In this document: in pieces, positions 1 through 9,931 of the stretch | How the letters are laid out: each line of letters opens with the position of its first letter | How positions within the stretch are numbered: position 1 is the first letter of the stretch | DNA from: Streptomyces spirodelae | GTDB taxonomy: Bacteria; Actinomycetota; Actinomycetes; Streptomycetales; Streptomycetaceae | Assembly: GCF_017676385.1 (NCBI RefSeq) | Contig: NZ_JAFFZN010000033.1 | Location: forward strand, 22,363-86,362 | Reading direction: 5' to 3' | Length of the DNA: 64,000 nt | Notes under the pieces: model-generated | The model's input: the letters and a program-made list of their open reading frames with translations, nothing else | The model's database searches: none | Told to the model about the DNA's origin: nothing | Made by a program: the position numbers and the translations under genes

Positions 1-974
<974 letters not shown>

Positions 975-978
<4 letters not shown>

Positions 979-2717
979 GACGGCACCGCCTCGGTGGTCT
1001 GCGCGTACAGCTTCAGCAGGCTCTGGCCGAGCATCGCGGAACGGTAGTCGGCGCTGGCACGGTGATCGTTCATCGGTGTGCCCTGGGCCTTCAGCACCTC
1101 GGCGGCGGCCTCGACGGTCTCCGCCGCCCACGGCTCGCCCTCCAGTGCCGCCTCGGCGGCGAGGGCGCGGATCGGGGTGGCGGCCACGCCGCCCAGGCCG
1201 ATACGGGCCTTGCGGACGATCCCGTCCACGATGTCGAAGGCGTATGCGACCGCCACGCTGGAGATGTCGTCGAAGCGCCGCTTGGCGATCTTGTGGAAGC
1301 CGACGACCGGCGACAGCGGCAGCGGGATACGAACCGAGCGGATCAGCTCGCCGGGGCGGCGCACGCTCTGCCGGTAGCCGGTGAAGTAGTCCGCCAGCGG
1401 GACCTCGCGCTCGCCGTCCGCGTCGGCGAGCACCACGGACGCCTCCAGCGCGAGCAGCACCGGCGGGCTGTCACCGATGGGGGATCCGGTGCCCAGGTTG
1501 CCGCCGAGGGTCGCGCTGTTGCGGATGAGCCGCGAGGCGAACTGCGGGAAGAGCTCGGCCAGGAGCGGGACCTGTCCGTCGAGGCGGCGTTCGATCTCGG
1601 TGAGCGTCAGCGCGGCGCCGATCTCGATGACGTCGGAGTGGATGGCAGTGGGGCCGGTGGCCTTGGGGGTGGCACCCGGACCGGTGGCAGTGGGGCCGAT
1701 GGCAGTGGGGCCGATGGCAGTGGGGCCGATGGCAGTGGGGCTGGTGGCAGTGGGGCCGGTGCCGGCTGAACCAATGGCATCGGGGCCGACCCGCAGCTCA
1801 CGCAGTTCGGGCAGCCGGTCGATGGCGACCACGCAGTCGGCCCGACGCGCGCGGATGTTGACCTCGACGCCCCAGTCGGTGCTTCCGGCGAGGACCACCG
1901 CTTCGGGGCGCTCGCGCAGCAGCCGCAGCGCTTCCGCCAGGGTGCCCGGCCGCAGGAAGGCGCTGTCGTCCCGGGTGTACTCGGTGGCGACCGGCTCGGG
2001 CGGCGCCTGCTCGCGACGCTGCGCCAGCGGGTCGTCCTCGGTCGGCTGCCCGACGGCGAACGCGGCATCGCGGATCGGGCGGTATCCGGTGCAGCGGCAC
2101 AGGTTTCCGCTCAGCGCGTGCAGGTCGAAGCCGTTGGGACCGTGCTCGGCGCCCGGGGCGTGCTCGGCGCCGCTCCGGCGGGGCTCGGAGTCGGAGCCGT
2201 TGGCTGTTGTGTGGGTGCCGTTGGCTGTGTGGGTGCCGTTGGCCGCGTGGGCACCATTGGTCGCAGGTGCGCCATTGGCCGCAGGTGCGCCGCCCGGCGA
2301 GCCCGCGTGCGCGCAGCGGTCGGGTCGGTAGTACTCGGCGGCCATGCTGCAGACGAACCCCGGTGTGCAGTAACCGCATTGGGAGCCGCCGCGGACGGCC
2401 ATCTCCTCCTGGACCGGGTGCAGCGTGGGCGGCGTGCCGGGTTCACCCGCGGTGGCGAGACCCTCCGAGGTGACGATCTCCTGGCCGTCGAGGGCCGCGA
2501 CCGGAGCCAGGCAGGCGTTGACCGCCACCCAGTCGGTCGGTTTGCTCACCCCGGGCCGGGCCACCAGGATCGAACACGCGCCGCACTCCCCCTCGGCGCA
2601 GCCTTCCTTGCTCCCGGTGAGACCACGCTCACGCAGAAAATCCAGGACCGTGGTGTGGGGTGCGGTCGGGGAAATCGGGGTGACCTTCCCATTGACCGTG
2701 ATCCGCGCCGCTGTCAT
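975..2717 (-). CDS. xdhA: xanthine dehydrogenase small subunit (2Fe-2S plus FAD domains)
   Basis: 580-residue fused electron-transfer subunit. An N-terminal ferredoxin-like domain carries the first 2Fe-2S cluster (C40, C45, C48, C69). The second cluster motif has C114 and C117, then C207 and C209. The FAD-binding domain begins near residue 245 and includes VVLAGSTDWGVE and NSATLGGNLGTGSPIGD. It passes electrons from the Mo site of XdhB to FAD. Two low-complexity insertions are odd: an Asn/Gly/Thr/His-rich stretch at about residues 140-195 between the two cysteine pairs of cluster II, where the family usually has about 30 residues, and an I-G-P-T-A repeat in the FAD domain before HSDVIEIGA. 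The frame is intact through both. It is first gene of the operon with xdhB. Confidence 0.92.
1646..1762 (-). repeat. 15-bp minisatellite inside xdhA
   Basis: Five consecutive 15-bp units at 1688-1762 (three identical copies of cagtggggccgatgg, then two variants) plus one diverged unit at 1646-1660. The unit length keeps the frame and encodes repeats of I-G-P-T-A. The array lies in a surface loop of the FAD domain. Confidence 0.9.
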
Positions 2718-3298
2718 GGCACATCCTCATTTCGGTGCGCGGTCGTCGTGACTATTCCAGTCGCCATTTCGGCACTTTCTCTTTCGGTGGCGCGGCCTGA
2801 GAAACCGGAGCGCAATTCGGCAGGCAACGATGTGCAACAGGCGGAAAGAATTCGGGATGCGTCGGCGCCGCACTCGGTGCGCCGGAGAGGGGCTGCTCAG
2901 CAGCCGTGGGCCACACGCCCCGGAATCCAGGCGGCCCGCCGAACGAGGCGATGCAGGTCGGAGAAGGTCGACATCCGACTTCGCCTCCTTCCGTCAGATC
3001 GCGAGCCGGTGCGTTTGAAGCTAAGTTCCGCAGTTCCCTCGGTCAAGACCGCGCACCGGAGCCCTGTAATGGTCTATAGGAAGCTATGAAAACGGATCGG
3101 GCGCCCGCACAGGCGTTGGCGCATCCTACAAATGCCAGGGCGGCAGAGCCCTTTCCGACGTCGGCGCCGGCATCCCCCATCCGCCGCGGACGACAGGCAG
3201 GCCGTCGCGGACCTGTCGTCAGCCTCCGTTTGCGGATTCCGGGAGCGGCGTGACGCTGGAAGACGAGACGTGCGGCCGAGGGGGCGCCTGGAGGTGTC
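2718..3298. other. intergenic region between divergent xdhA and DUF2231 gene
   Basis: 581 bp with no ORF that looks coding: the short open frames lack plausible composition and ribosome sites. It is somewhat less GC-rich near 2740-2800 and 3020-3100, which suits promoters for the divergent genes. I see no clear operator or RNA. Confidence 0.6.
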
Positions 3299-3835
3299 AT
3301 GTACAGCAAAGTCACGATCGCCGGTCATCCCGTTCACCCGATGCTGATCGGCTTCCCGGTCACCTGCTACACCGGCACCCTGGTGGGCTTCGCCGTATAC
3401 GCGGCGAACGGGGACCAGTTCTGGCTCAATCTGGCCATCGCGCTGAACGTCGTCGGTGTCGGCAGTGCGCTGCTCGCCGCTCTGCCCGGGTTCGTGGACT
3501 ATGCCTTCGGTATCCCGCGCGATTCGGGGGCCAGGACCGTCGGCATGACTCATGGGGGGCTCAACGTCGTTGCACTCGCCCTCTTCGCCATCAGCCTCGG
3601 GATGTACGTCACGCACTGGAACGGCCCCGCCACCGGCGTGGCGCTGGGGCTGGGCCTGTCCTCGGCGGGGGTGGCCTGCACCCTCGGCGCGGGCTTCCTC
3701 GGCTGGCAGCTGGTGCAGGACTACCACATCGGTATCCGTCTCACGCCGGCCCAGGAGCGCGACGAGCTCACCGTGCAGAACGGCGACGTGGTCGGCCTGC
3801 ACCGGACGCGTAGCCGCAGCGACCGAGCGGCGTAA
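3299..3835 (+). CDS. DUF2231 family membrane protein
   Basis: 178 residues with the hallmark opening G-H-P-V-H-P-M-L-I-G-F-P of the DUF2231 family and about four hydrophobic helices (residues 14-38, 45-65, 82-102, 110-132). The C-terminal tail is polar and cytoplasmic-looking. The start ATG is preceded by a strong GGAGG (3292-3296). The molecular role of the family is unknown; it is often described as a predicted integral membrane protein linked to redox or heme systems, but nothing here tests that. It stands alone, transcribed away from xdhA. An overlapping reverse-strand frame is a shadow. Confidence 0.85.
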   Translation: MYSKVTIAGHPVHPMLIGFPVTCYTGTLVGFAVYAANGDQFWLNLAIALNVVGVGSALLAALPGFVDYAFGIPRDSGARTVGMTHGGLNVVALALFAISLGMYVTHWNGPATGVALGLGLSSAGVACTLGAGFLGWQLVQDYHIGIRLTPAQERDELTVQNGDVVGLHRTRSRSDRAA

Positions 3836-3916
3836 CCCGAACGCACGATCGGCCTGCTGCCCGGTCCGGAGAATTCCGCTGCTCGGTCCAGGTGACGCGG
3901 TCAGGGCCTCATCGAG

Positions 3917-4993
3917 TCAGCGGCGAGCAGGGCGGGCGGGGCGAGCAGGGCGGGCGGGGCGGGCGCAGCGTACGCGGCCGGAGGTGATCTCGTCGCGGGG
4001 CAGGGAGAGCCCGAAGGCCCGTTCCAGTCCGGCGAAGAACAGCGGGATGCCGCCCGTCCAGTCCGTGTGTTCTTCCGCGCGGCGGATGTGCGGGTTGAGG
4101 AAGGACAACGGTGCGTCCGGGGCGAACGGTGTCTCACCCGGGGTGTACCAGATGAGCTCGTACATGTCCCGCCGTTCCTCGGCGCCGTCCTCGACCGGGA
4201 AGGGGTTCTGGTACTCCCCGTCCTTGCTGTAGCTGAAGTCGTAGATGGCCTTGGCCGAGGTCGCGGTCAGGGTGATCCGCTGCGCAGGGGGCGGGTCGAG
4301 CGAGCGGGAGAACGCGCCGACGAACTCGTGGTACCCCAGCCACGTCCACCCCGCTGCTTCCCCGAACACGAGCACCTCGAAGGCGTCGTCAGTACGTTCG
4401 CGCGCGTCACGTTCCCATACTTGGTGCAGCAGCAGCCCGTCTGCGACGTCCTGAGCATCGGCCCCGAAGCCGAGGGCCACCTCCTCGGGGGCCGGGCCCT
4501 TGATGAATTCGAGGACCCTGAAGGGCTCCTGTTCCATCCAGCTGTCGGCGATCCAGGCTATGCCGTCCGCGACCGGTGGCTGTCGGGCGAGGAACTCCTC
4601 GAACGCGGCCGCCTGCTTCGGATCGAGATAGCTCTGGCGGCCGAGACCCGCCTTGCGCTCCAGCCAGTCCAGTTCGGCCAGGGACCGCAGCTCGGCCACG
4701 ACCGCGCGGTCCCGGGTGAATGTCATCCGCACCCCGTCGACATGTGCGTACCGGGTGTACGGGCCCTGCCGCTCCGGTCCGAGCGGGCCCTTCCGCCCTG
4801 CTTCCGACCAAGGTCTCGGACCCTCGTGAATCCGCTGCCCGAAGTGCTCCAGCTCGGCCAACTCGGCCGCCGCGAGCAGCACCCCGACCGGCTCACCACC
4901 GTCGGTGACGCTCACCCGCTCACCCGTCTCCTCGACCCGCCCGACCAGACGAGCGAACTCCGCCATGACCTCGCTCAGTTCAACCCTCTCCAT
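3917..4993 (-). CDS. Phd/YefM-like N-terminus fused to a DUF6461-like domain
   Basis: 358 residues from the chosen ATG at 4993; an upstream in-frame start at 5017 would add eight residues. Residues 1-50 (MERVELSEVMAEFARLV..., ending in G-E-P-V-G-V-L-L) read like a Phd/YefM antitoxin DNA-binding domain, which in toxin-antitoxin pairs represses its operon. The rest, including F-I-K-G-P-A-P-E-E-V-A-L-G-F-G-A near residue 165 and W-x-W-L-G-Y-H-E-F, resembles the actinobacterial DUF6461 family of unknown function. No toxin gene is adjacent. The C-terminus ends in repeated A-R-P encoded by a short gcggg-rich repeat (3925-3962). A TAACGT hexamer 8 nt before the ATG would suit a leaderless transcript. 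The domain assignments are by eye. Confidence 0.6.
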   Translation of the reverse strand: MERVELSEVMAEFARLVGRVEETGERVSVTDGGEPVGVLLAAAELAELEHFGQRIHEGPRPWSEAGRKGPLGPERQGPYTRYAHVDGVRMTFTRDRAVVAELRSLAELDWLERKAGLGRQSYLDPKQAAAFEEFLARQPPVADGIAWIADSWMEQEPFRVLEFIKGPAPEEVALGFGADAQDVADGLLLHQVWERDARERTDDAFEVLVFGEAAGWTWLGYHEFVGAFSRSLDPPPAQRITLTATSAKAIYDFSYSKDGEYQNPFPVEDGAEERRDMYELIWYTPGETPFAPDAPLSFLNPHIRRAEEHTDWTGGIPLFFAGLERAFGLSLPRDEITSGRVRCARPARPARPARPARR

Positions 4994-5044
4994 GCGCCCG
5001 GACGTTACCGGCCGCACCGCCCGTCTTGTCCCGGCGAGGGAGCG

Positions 5045-5165
5045 CCCCCGGTACTCCCGCCTGTCCGTTGCAAGCTGCGGGTTCCCCCCTGCCTTCGGCC
5101 GGAGGTGCCCCCCGGGGGCGGCTCGTGCCGTTCCCCGCGCCCCTGGCGGGGCGCGGGGCCGTTGC
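5045..5165 (-). repeat. dispersed intergenic repeat with terminator hairpin
   Basis: Copy, in reverse orientation, of an intergenic repeat also seen near 31473, 36480, 43967, 46616 and 52198. It contains a perfect 11-bp hairpin (arms 5133-5143 and 5148-5158, loop tggc), placed 22 bp past the stop of the FG-GAP gene, so it probably ends that transcript. Confidence 0.7.
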
Positions 5166-5179
5166 GCGGTGGGGTGGGG

Positions 5180-5953
5180 TCAGGAGCAGGTGTTGTAGAA
5201 GTGCTGCCAGCCGTCGGCGGGCATGGCCGGCGGTTCGGCCCAGGTGCCGTACTCGCCGTACTTCTGCTTGGCCTCGCGGTCGAAGTCGCCCAGGCCGCCG
5301 CCCGGCTGGGACAGCCGTACGTCCCGGTCCATCTGGCCGTCACCGGCGTTGTTGAGGACCGCGAGGTCCGGGTACGCGTCGTCGTTGTAGCGGGCGATGC
5401 TGAGCTGCCGGACCTCGCCGAGGTCTCCGATGTCGGAGTGGACCGCGTCGGCGGAGCCCAGGTCCGTCCGGTTCAGGGGGCCCGGGCGGTATTCCGCGAG
5501 GCGTGCCGTGGAGGGGTCGTCCCCGCCGGAGGGCTCGACGATGTTGACGACCATGTCCAGGGTGCCGTCGTTGTCGAAGTCGGCGACCGCGGCGGTGGCG
5601 TCCTCGCCCTTCTTCGCGCCGAGCAGGTCCCTGACGGCGGTCTTCTCACCGAACGTGCCGTCGGCGGTGCCCCACTGGATGGTCATCTCGGTGCCGGTGT
5701 GCCCGGGGTTGGTGATCCTGTCCGGGTGGCCGTCGCCGTCCAGGTCGCCGATCAGCGTGGTGGAGTCGGCCAGGCACGGGACCGGTGCGTCGGCCGCGTC
5801 GGCCGCGTCGGCGGGGACCGGCGCGTGGGCGGACCGGGCCGCGGCGCCCGCGGGGGCCGGTTCGGCCGCCGCGGCCTGGTAGCCGGCGTAGGACAGGGTC
5901 AGGGCTGCCGCAGCCAGCGGAGCGGCGATCCAACGTGAGCGTGTGCGAAGCAT
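5180..5953 (-). CDS. secreted FG-GAP/VCBS repeat protein
   Basis: 257 residues. An N-terminal Sec signal is clear: MLRTRSRW, then a hydrophobic core to an A-x-A-A-A-E junction near residue 31. After an Ala/Asp-rich linker there are calcium-loop motifs typical of FG-GAP/VCBS beta-propeller repeats: D-L-D-G-D-G-H-P-D (about residue 70), D-F-D-N-D-G-T-L-D and R-Y-N-D-D-A-Y-P-D-L-A. Such proteins are exported and bind ligands or carbohydrate; no catalytic domain is visible. Start chosen at ATG 5953 because GGAAGGGA precedes it and the signal peptide follows at once; the much longer upstream open frame has no matching composition. Confidence 0.85.
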   Translation of the reverse strand: MLRTRSRWIAAPLAAAALTLSYAGYQAAAAEPAPAGAAARSAHAPVPADAADAADAPVPCLADSTTLIGDLDGDGHPDRITNPGHTGTEMTIQWGTADGTFGEKTAVRDLLGAKKGEDATAAVADFDNDGTLDMVVNIVEPSGGDDPSTARLAEYRPGPLNRTDLGSADAVHSDIGDLGEVRQLSIARYNDDAYPDLAVLNNAGDGQMDRDVRLSQPGGGLGDFDREAKQKYGEYGTWAEPPAMPADGWQHFYNTCS

Positions 5954-6093
5954 GTTGCGTTCCCTTCCGTCGTTGCTGCGAGGTGTGATGCAGGTAGCGG
6001 GGCGGGAGTTCACGCCGGATCGCCGTGTGACGGGACCGTGACATTCGGGCAGGTTCGGACAGCCGGAAAGAGCGTGCCGAAGGGTGGCTGGCG

Positions 6094-7305
6094 TCAGTCC
6101 GGCTGTGGGCGTGGTTTGGGCGCGGGGCGCGATGCGGTGGCCGCGCCGGAGCCGCTGGCCGCCGCGAGCACGTTCTGGGCCTGGGTGTCGACGAGTCTGG
6201 TGAAGATCTGTTGGGCGTAGCCGAAGATGACGGCCCAAGAGATGATTTGCGCGGAGGAGTCCAGCGCGGTCAGCCCCGGCACGAATCCGCCGCGCATCAG
6301 GAGCAGACCGAGTACGGCGGTCAGCGCGCCCATGGGGAGTTTCAGCAGGGCGAGGGAGAATGGCACATTGTACGGTTCGGCGGTTCCCCCGATACGTCTG
6401 ATGGTGGCCGCCGCCGCGATCCCGGCAGCCACGAGTCCCACGAATTCGATGGTCAAGTAGTCCGCCGGGGACGTGGTTCCCGCGAGGCTCGCGTCGACGT
6501 CTTCGGCCCTGGCCTCCGGCTCCGAGCGCGTGGGGCAGACGACCTGGTACGTGTCGGCGCCCGAGACACGGTCGGGGGAAAAGCACAGCGGCACGGTGTT
6601 GTCGAAGAACCAGCCCAGAATGGCCACCAGGACCGCGCCGAGCGCGAGACCCCCCGAGACCCACCGCACGATATTGACGAAACTCCTGATCCGAAGCGTC
6701 TTCTCGATACGTACCTGCCGGGCGACACTCACCGCATCGAGGATCGACTCGCGCTCGGCTTCCGTGATCTTCGACGGTGACTTGGCGATTCTCTCGACGA
6801 CGGCGCGCCGGGGATCGTCGGCGGGCAGCACCTCGCGTACGGAGGCGAGCACGCCCGGCATCATCGCCACGATCTCCTTCGGTTCGGAGAGCCGCAGCAG
6901 GAGATTGTGCGCGGTGTCGACGTGTACCTGCCCCACCGCGATGTGCGAAGCGGCCTTTCTTCTCTTGTGGGCGTGGGACAGTACGCGGCGGGCGCTTCTC
7001 AGCTCTTCCTTCGCCTTGTCGAGCAGGTCTTTGCGCTTGTGGTCCCTGTCTTGTGCGCGCCACCGGTCCTCCAGCAGGGCGTGGAGTTCGTTCGTACGCG
7101 CGAGGAGGACCTGCCGGAGCTCCCAGGGTCCGTGTTCCGTCGGCGAGCACTGCTCCGCACTGTCTTGCCCGGATTCCTGACCGGGTTCCATCCCGGGTTC
7201 CTCGTCGGGCTCCTGGCCGGAATTCTTTCCGTGGCTTCGCTCGGGATTTCCGTCCCCCGGGCCATGTTCTCCGTCACCCGCCTGTGCATTGCTGTGGCCG
7301 CTCAT
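6094..7305 (-). CDS. uncharacterised four-helix membrane protein
   Basis: 403 residues, family not recognised. Residues 1-55 are polar and repetitive (G-Q-E-P, E-P-G-M-E-P-G-Q-E). Residues 60-125 are basic and coiled-coil-like (R-K-D-L-L-D-K-A-K-E-E-L-R-S-A-R-R). Four hydrophobic helices follow around residues 215-235, 280-302, 318-340 and 350-372. The segment between the first two contains two cysteines (P-L-C-F-S and V-V-C-P-T) that could form a disulfide outside the membrane. Codon use is less GC-extreme than in neighbouring genes, a weak hint of later acquisition. It is alone on its strand, with no clear ribosome site, so the start at 7305 is tentative. Confidence 0.6.
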   Translation of the reverse strand: MSGHSNAQAGDGEHGPGDGNPERSHGKNSGQEPDEEPGMEPGQESGQDSAEQCSPTEHGPWELRQVLLARTNELHALLEDRWRAQDRDHKRKDLLDKAKEELRSARRVLSHAHKRRKAASHIAVGQVHVDTAHNLLLRLSEPKEIVAMMPGVLASVREVLPADDPRRAVVERIAKSPSKITEAERESILDAVSVARQVRIEKTLRIRSFVNIVRWVSGGLALGAVLVAILGWFFDNTVPLCFSPDRVSGADTYQVVCPTRSEPEARAEDVDASLAGTTSPADYLTIEFVGLVAAGIAAAATIRRIGGTAEPYNVPFSLALLKLPMGALTAVLGLLLMRGGFVPGLTALDSSAQIISWAVIFGYAQQIFTRLVDTQAQNVLAAASGSGAATASRPAPKPRPQPD

Positions 7306-7436
7306 AACGCCGATTCTTACGACTATTCACGCGGAACAACCATCGGCGACCACGGCGGACCACCTGGTTAAGGCGAAAGAGGTACCGCCTTGGGCCTTGA
7401 GGGCTATTCATGCCTTCCGTCGCCGCCAGGGCCAGG

Positions 7437-8234
7437 TCAGCGGGACGACGACGGCTCCTGCTGGCAGTGCGGACACCACACCGTGGTGCGGCCCGCGACC
7501 CGGGCCGAGCGCAGCCCGGTGCCGCAGCGCGGGCAGGGGGCTCGCCCGGGAGCGTCACGGTGGCCGGTCAGCCAGTTGTCGCGGGGCGGTACGTGCTCGG
7601 CGCGTACGGAGGTGCGCAGTACCCGGCCCATCGTGCGGTGGAGGGTGGCCCGCTCGTCGTCGGTGAGGGAACCGGTGGTGCGGGAGGGGTGCAGTCGGGA
7701 CTGCCACAGGATCTCATCGGCCAGCAGGTTGCCGAGCCCGGCGAGCAGCGACTGGTCGGTGAGGGCTGCCTTGAGGCGGCCGCGGTGCCCGGTGAGGGCC
7801 GCGTCGAAGTCGGCGCGCGAGACGGTGAGCGCGTCGGGGCCCTGCCCGTCGAGACGACGGGCCGCCTCGGGGTCGTCGACGAGCCACAGGCCCTTGAGTT
7901 TGCGCTGGTCACGGTAGCGCAGCTGGCGCTCGGGGCCGAGGGTGAACAGCACGCGGTCGTGGCGGTGCGGCTCGTCGTCGGCGGACGCGCACACGAGGCG
8001 GCCGGTCATGCCGAAGTGCAGCAGGAGGGTCGGGCCGCCGGTGTGTGCGAGGAGCCATTTGCCGTGCCGTTCGGGCTCGGTGAACTTCCGACCTTCCAGG
8101 TCGTGGCTGAGCCGCCGTGCGCTGATGCCGTGCAGGACGCCCGCGTCGCGCACCTCGACGTGCTGGATCGTCCGGCCTTGCGCACAGTCGGCGAGGACCC
8201 GGCGGAAGCCCTCCACGTCGGGGAGTTCCGGCAT
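7437..8234 (-). CDS. Fpg/Nei family DNA glycosylase
   Basis: 265 residues. The start at ATG 8234 gives the diagnostic N-terminus M-P-E-L-P-D-V-E, in which Pro2 is the nucleophile and Glu3 the general acid for base excision and AP lyase activity. AGGAGGTG precedes it. The H2TH region contains L-A-G-L-G-N-L-L-A-D-E-I-L-W near residue 165. A C-terminal zinc finger is present (C-P-R-C ... C-P-H-C at about 238-260). It removes oxidised bases from DNA in the cytoplasm. It could be MutM-like or Nei-like; I cannot choose from sequence alone. Divergent from the flavoenzyme at 8479, with a 244-bp shared promoter region. Confidence 0.9.
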   Translation of the reverse strand: MPELPDVEGFRRVLADCAQGRTIQHVEVRDAGVLHGISARRLSHDLEGRKFTEPERHGKWLLAHTGGPTLLLHFGMTGRLVCASADDEPHRHDRVLFTLGPERQLRYRDQRKLKGLWLVDDPEAARRLDGQGPDALTVSRADFDAALTGHRGRLKAALTDQSLLAGLGNLLADEILWQSRLHPSRTTGSLTDDERATLHRTMGRVLRTSVRAEHVPPRDNWLTGHRDAPGRAPCPRCGTGLRSARVAGRTTVWCPHCQQEPSSSR

Positions 8235-8478
8235 GACAACCGCACCTCCTCCGGCTCTTCCGCTTGTTCCGGCTCTGCCTTGCCTCTCCCGGTCCTTCCC
8301 CCTCCGGCTCTTGCGCCTCTTTCGGCCACGCGCCCGCCTCTCCCCCACCGTACGAGCGCCAAGCGCACGCCGCATGTGGGCGAGGGCCGCACCCGGGCGA
8401 TGTCACATCCCCGGGGTCCTCGTCCGTCGCAGGGGCGTAGGCACGCAAGCGGGCAGGTCGCGGAAGCTGGAGGCTCCC

Positions 8479-9687
8479 ATGGTGCGCACCACTCACCTCA
8501 CTCACCTCACCGTCGTCGGTGGCGGCTTCGGCGGATTGACGGCAGCGCTTGCCGCGGCCGAGTCGGGTGCCGAGGTCACGCTGTACGAGGCACGCGGAAC
8601 GCTCGGAGGGAGGGCGCGCACCGCGGACGGGCCGTACCGGACGAACGAGGGGCCGCACGCGCTCTACAACGGCGGACCGCACTGGCGCTGGCTCAAGCAG
8701 CGGGGGCTGCTGCCGCCGATGGCCAGGGTGCCGGCCGCAGAGGGGCTGCGGGTGCGCTACCACCACGGGGGAGCCCTGCGCCGCACCCCGCCGGCCGGGC
8801 TGCTGCGGCTGCGGCGCAGGCGCGGAGCGCCCGTCGGGGTGCCCTATCTGGAGTGGGCCACCGGACAGTTGGGGGAGGAGACGGCGCGGGCAGCGGCGAA
8901 CTTCACGGCCGTCGCCACCTTCCACCACGCGCCGGGCGAGCTGTCGGCGGCGTTCACACACGAGCGGATGCGGCGCGCCACGAAGCTGCCGCCCGAGGCG
9001 CACTATCCGCGCGGCGGCTGGTCGGGCCTGGTGGAGCGGATGGCCACACGGGCGCGCGAGATGGGCGTACGGATCGAACCGGGGACGCGGGTGGACGCCG
9101 ACGCGCTGGAGGAGGCGGCCCGGCGCGGCCCCGTCGTGGTGGCCACTTCGCTGGCAGCGGCCCGGGCGCTGCTGGACGACCCCGGGCTGAGCTGGCCCGG
9201 CGGGCGGACGGCGCTGCTGGATCTGGCGCTGGAGGCCCGCAGGGGTGACGCCTTCGTGGTCTCCGATCTGGACGCTCCGGGGTGGATCGAACGGTTCACG
9301 GCGACTGACGCCTCGCTGGCACCGGCCGGACAGTCGCTGGTCCAGGCCCAGTTCCCGCTGGCACCCGACGAGCCACGGGCCGCGGCGCTCACCCGCGGGG
9401 AACACCTGCTCGACCTCGGTTTCCCCGGGTGGCGGGAGCGGGTCCTGCACCGTACGGAGGCGACGGCGGACGGCCGGACGGGCGCGGTGGACGTCCCCGG
9501 CACCTCCTGGCGCGACCGCCCCGCCGTCGACCGCGGCGAGGGCCGCTATCTCGTGGGCGACCAGGTGGCGGCGCCGGGCGTGCTGAGCGAGGTCTCGTTC
9601 AACAGTGCGATCGAAGCGGTGGAGCGGGCACTGGGCCGGTGCGACGGAAGCCCACAGCGAACCACGACGTTCCACGACGCACGGTGA
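8479..9687 (+). CDS. FAD-dependent phytoene desaturase-like oxidoreductase
   Basis: 402 residues. An N-terminal Rossmann motif (V-V-G-G-G-F-G-G-L-T-A-A-L) is followed by E-A-R-G-T-L-G-G-R-A-R, the pattern of NAD(P)/FAD amine oxidase and carotenoid desaturase families. The C-terminus has the matching FAD end (Y-L-V-G-D-Q-V-A-A-P-G-V-L-S-E). The substrate is not evident; no carotenoid genes are nearby. Start at ATG 8479 follows GGAGG (8469-8473). Longer upstream frames overlap the divergent glycosylase and are rejected. Confidence 0.85.
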   Translation: MVRTTHLTHLTVVGGGFGGLTAALAAAESGAEVTLYEARGTLGGRARTADGPYRTNEGPHALYNGGPHWRWLKQRGLLPPMARVPAAEGLRVRYHHGGALRRTPPAGLLRLRRRRGAPVGVPYLEWATGQLGEETARAAANFTAVATFHHAPGELSAAFTHERMRRATKLPPEAHYPRGGWSGLVERMATRAREMGVRIEPGTRVDADALEEAARRGPVVVATSLAAARALLDDPGLSWPGGRTALLDLALEARRGDAFVVSDLDAPGWIERFTATDASLAPAGQSLVQAQFPLAPDEPRAAALTRGEHLLDLGFPGWRERVLHRTEATADGRTGAVDVPGTSWRDRPAVDRGEGRYLVGDQVAAPGVLSEVSFNSAIEAVERALGRCDGSPQRTTTFHDAR

Positions 9688-9830
9688 CGCGCGGTGACAC
9701 ATGAGCGACACGCAGCGAAACACGGCTGCACACCCTGACGGGCGATGACATTCCGCGACGTACGGCGACGCGCTGCGACAGGCGATGACATTCCGCGACG
9801 CGCCACAACGTTCCGCAACCGCGCTCAAGG
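9665..9830. repeat. decayed direct-repeat array upstream of the duplicated cassette
   Basis: A 20-bp sequence, ggcgatgacattccgcgacg, occurs exactly at 9741-9760 and 9781-9800, a 40-bp period. Flanking sequence from about 9665 to 9830 repeats weaker versions of ttccrcgacg and cggtgacgcg roughly every 20 bp. It follows the flavoenzyme stop and precedes the first cassette promoter. Confidence 0.7.
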
Positions 9831-9874
9831 CCCAACTCCCCGCTCTTAACGGCTTCTTGGGAGACGCACGTCCT

Positions 9875-9931
9875 CTTCTCTTGTAAGTTTCCTGGAGGGT
9901 CGGCGATGTTCACCGACGAAAGCGGGGATGC
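9875..9931 (+). promoter_or_regulatory. conserved leader of cassette copy 1
   Basis: Matches 13025-13081 upstream of copy 2, from cttctcttgtaagtt through gttcaccgacgaaagcgggg to the ATG. TTGTAA (9881-9886) and GATGTT (9905-9910), 18 bp apart, could be -35 and -10 elements; both and their spacing are kept in copy 2. GTCGG and CCGAC form a short dyad around the proposed -10. The promoter reading is inference; the conservation is seen directly. Confidence 0.55.

Noticed and set aside
2830..3018. 62-residue plus-strand ORF in the xdhA upstream region
   Set aside because: Arg-rich random composition, no ribosome site, no family resemblance.
3074..3802. 242-residue minus-strand frame
   Set aside because: Overlaps the DUF2231 gene, which has a clear family signature and GGAGG site.
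5954..7150. Long N-terminal extension of the FG-GAP gene
   Set aside because: It runs through the membrane protein gene in another frame; the signal peptide and ribosome site fix the start at 5953.
9665..9830. CRISPR array
   Set aside because: Only one exact 20-bp pair, degenerate flanks, no unique spacers of fixed length, no cas genes.
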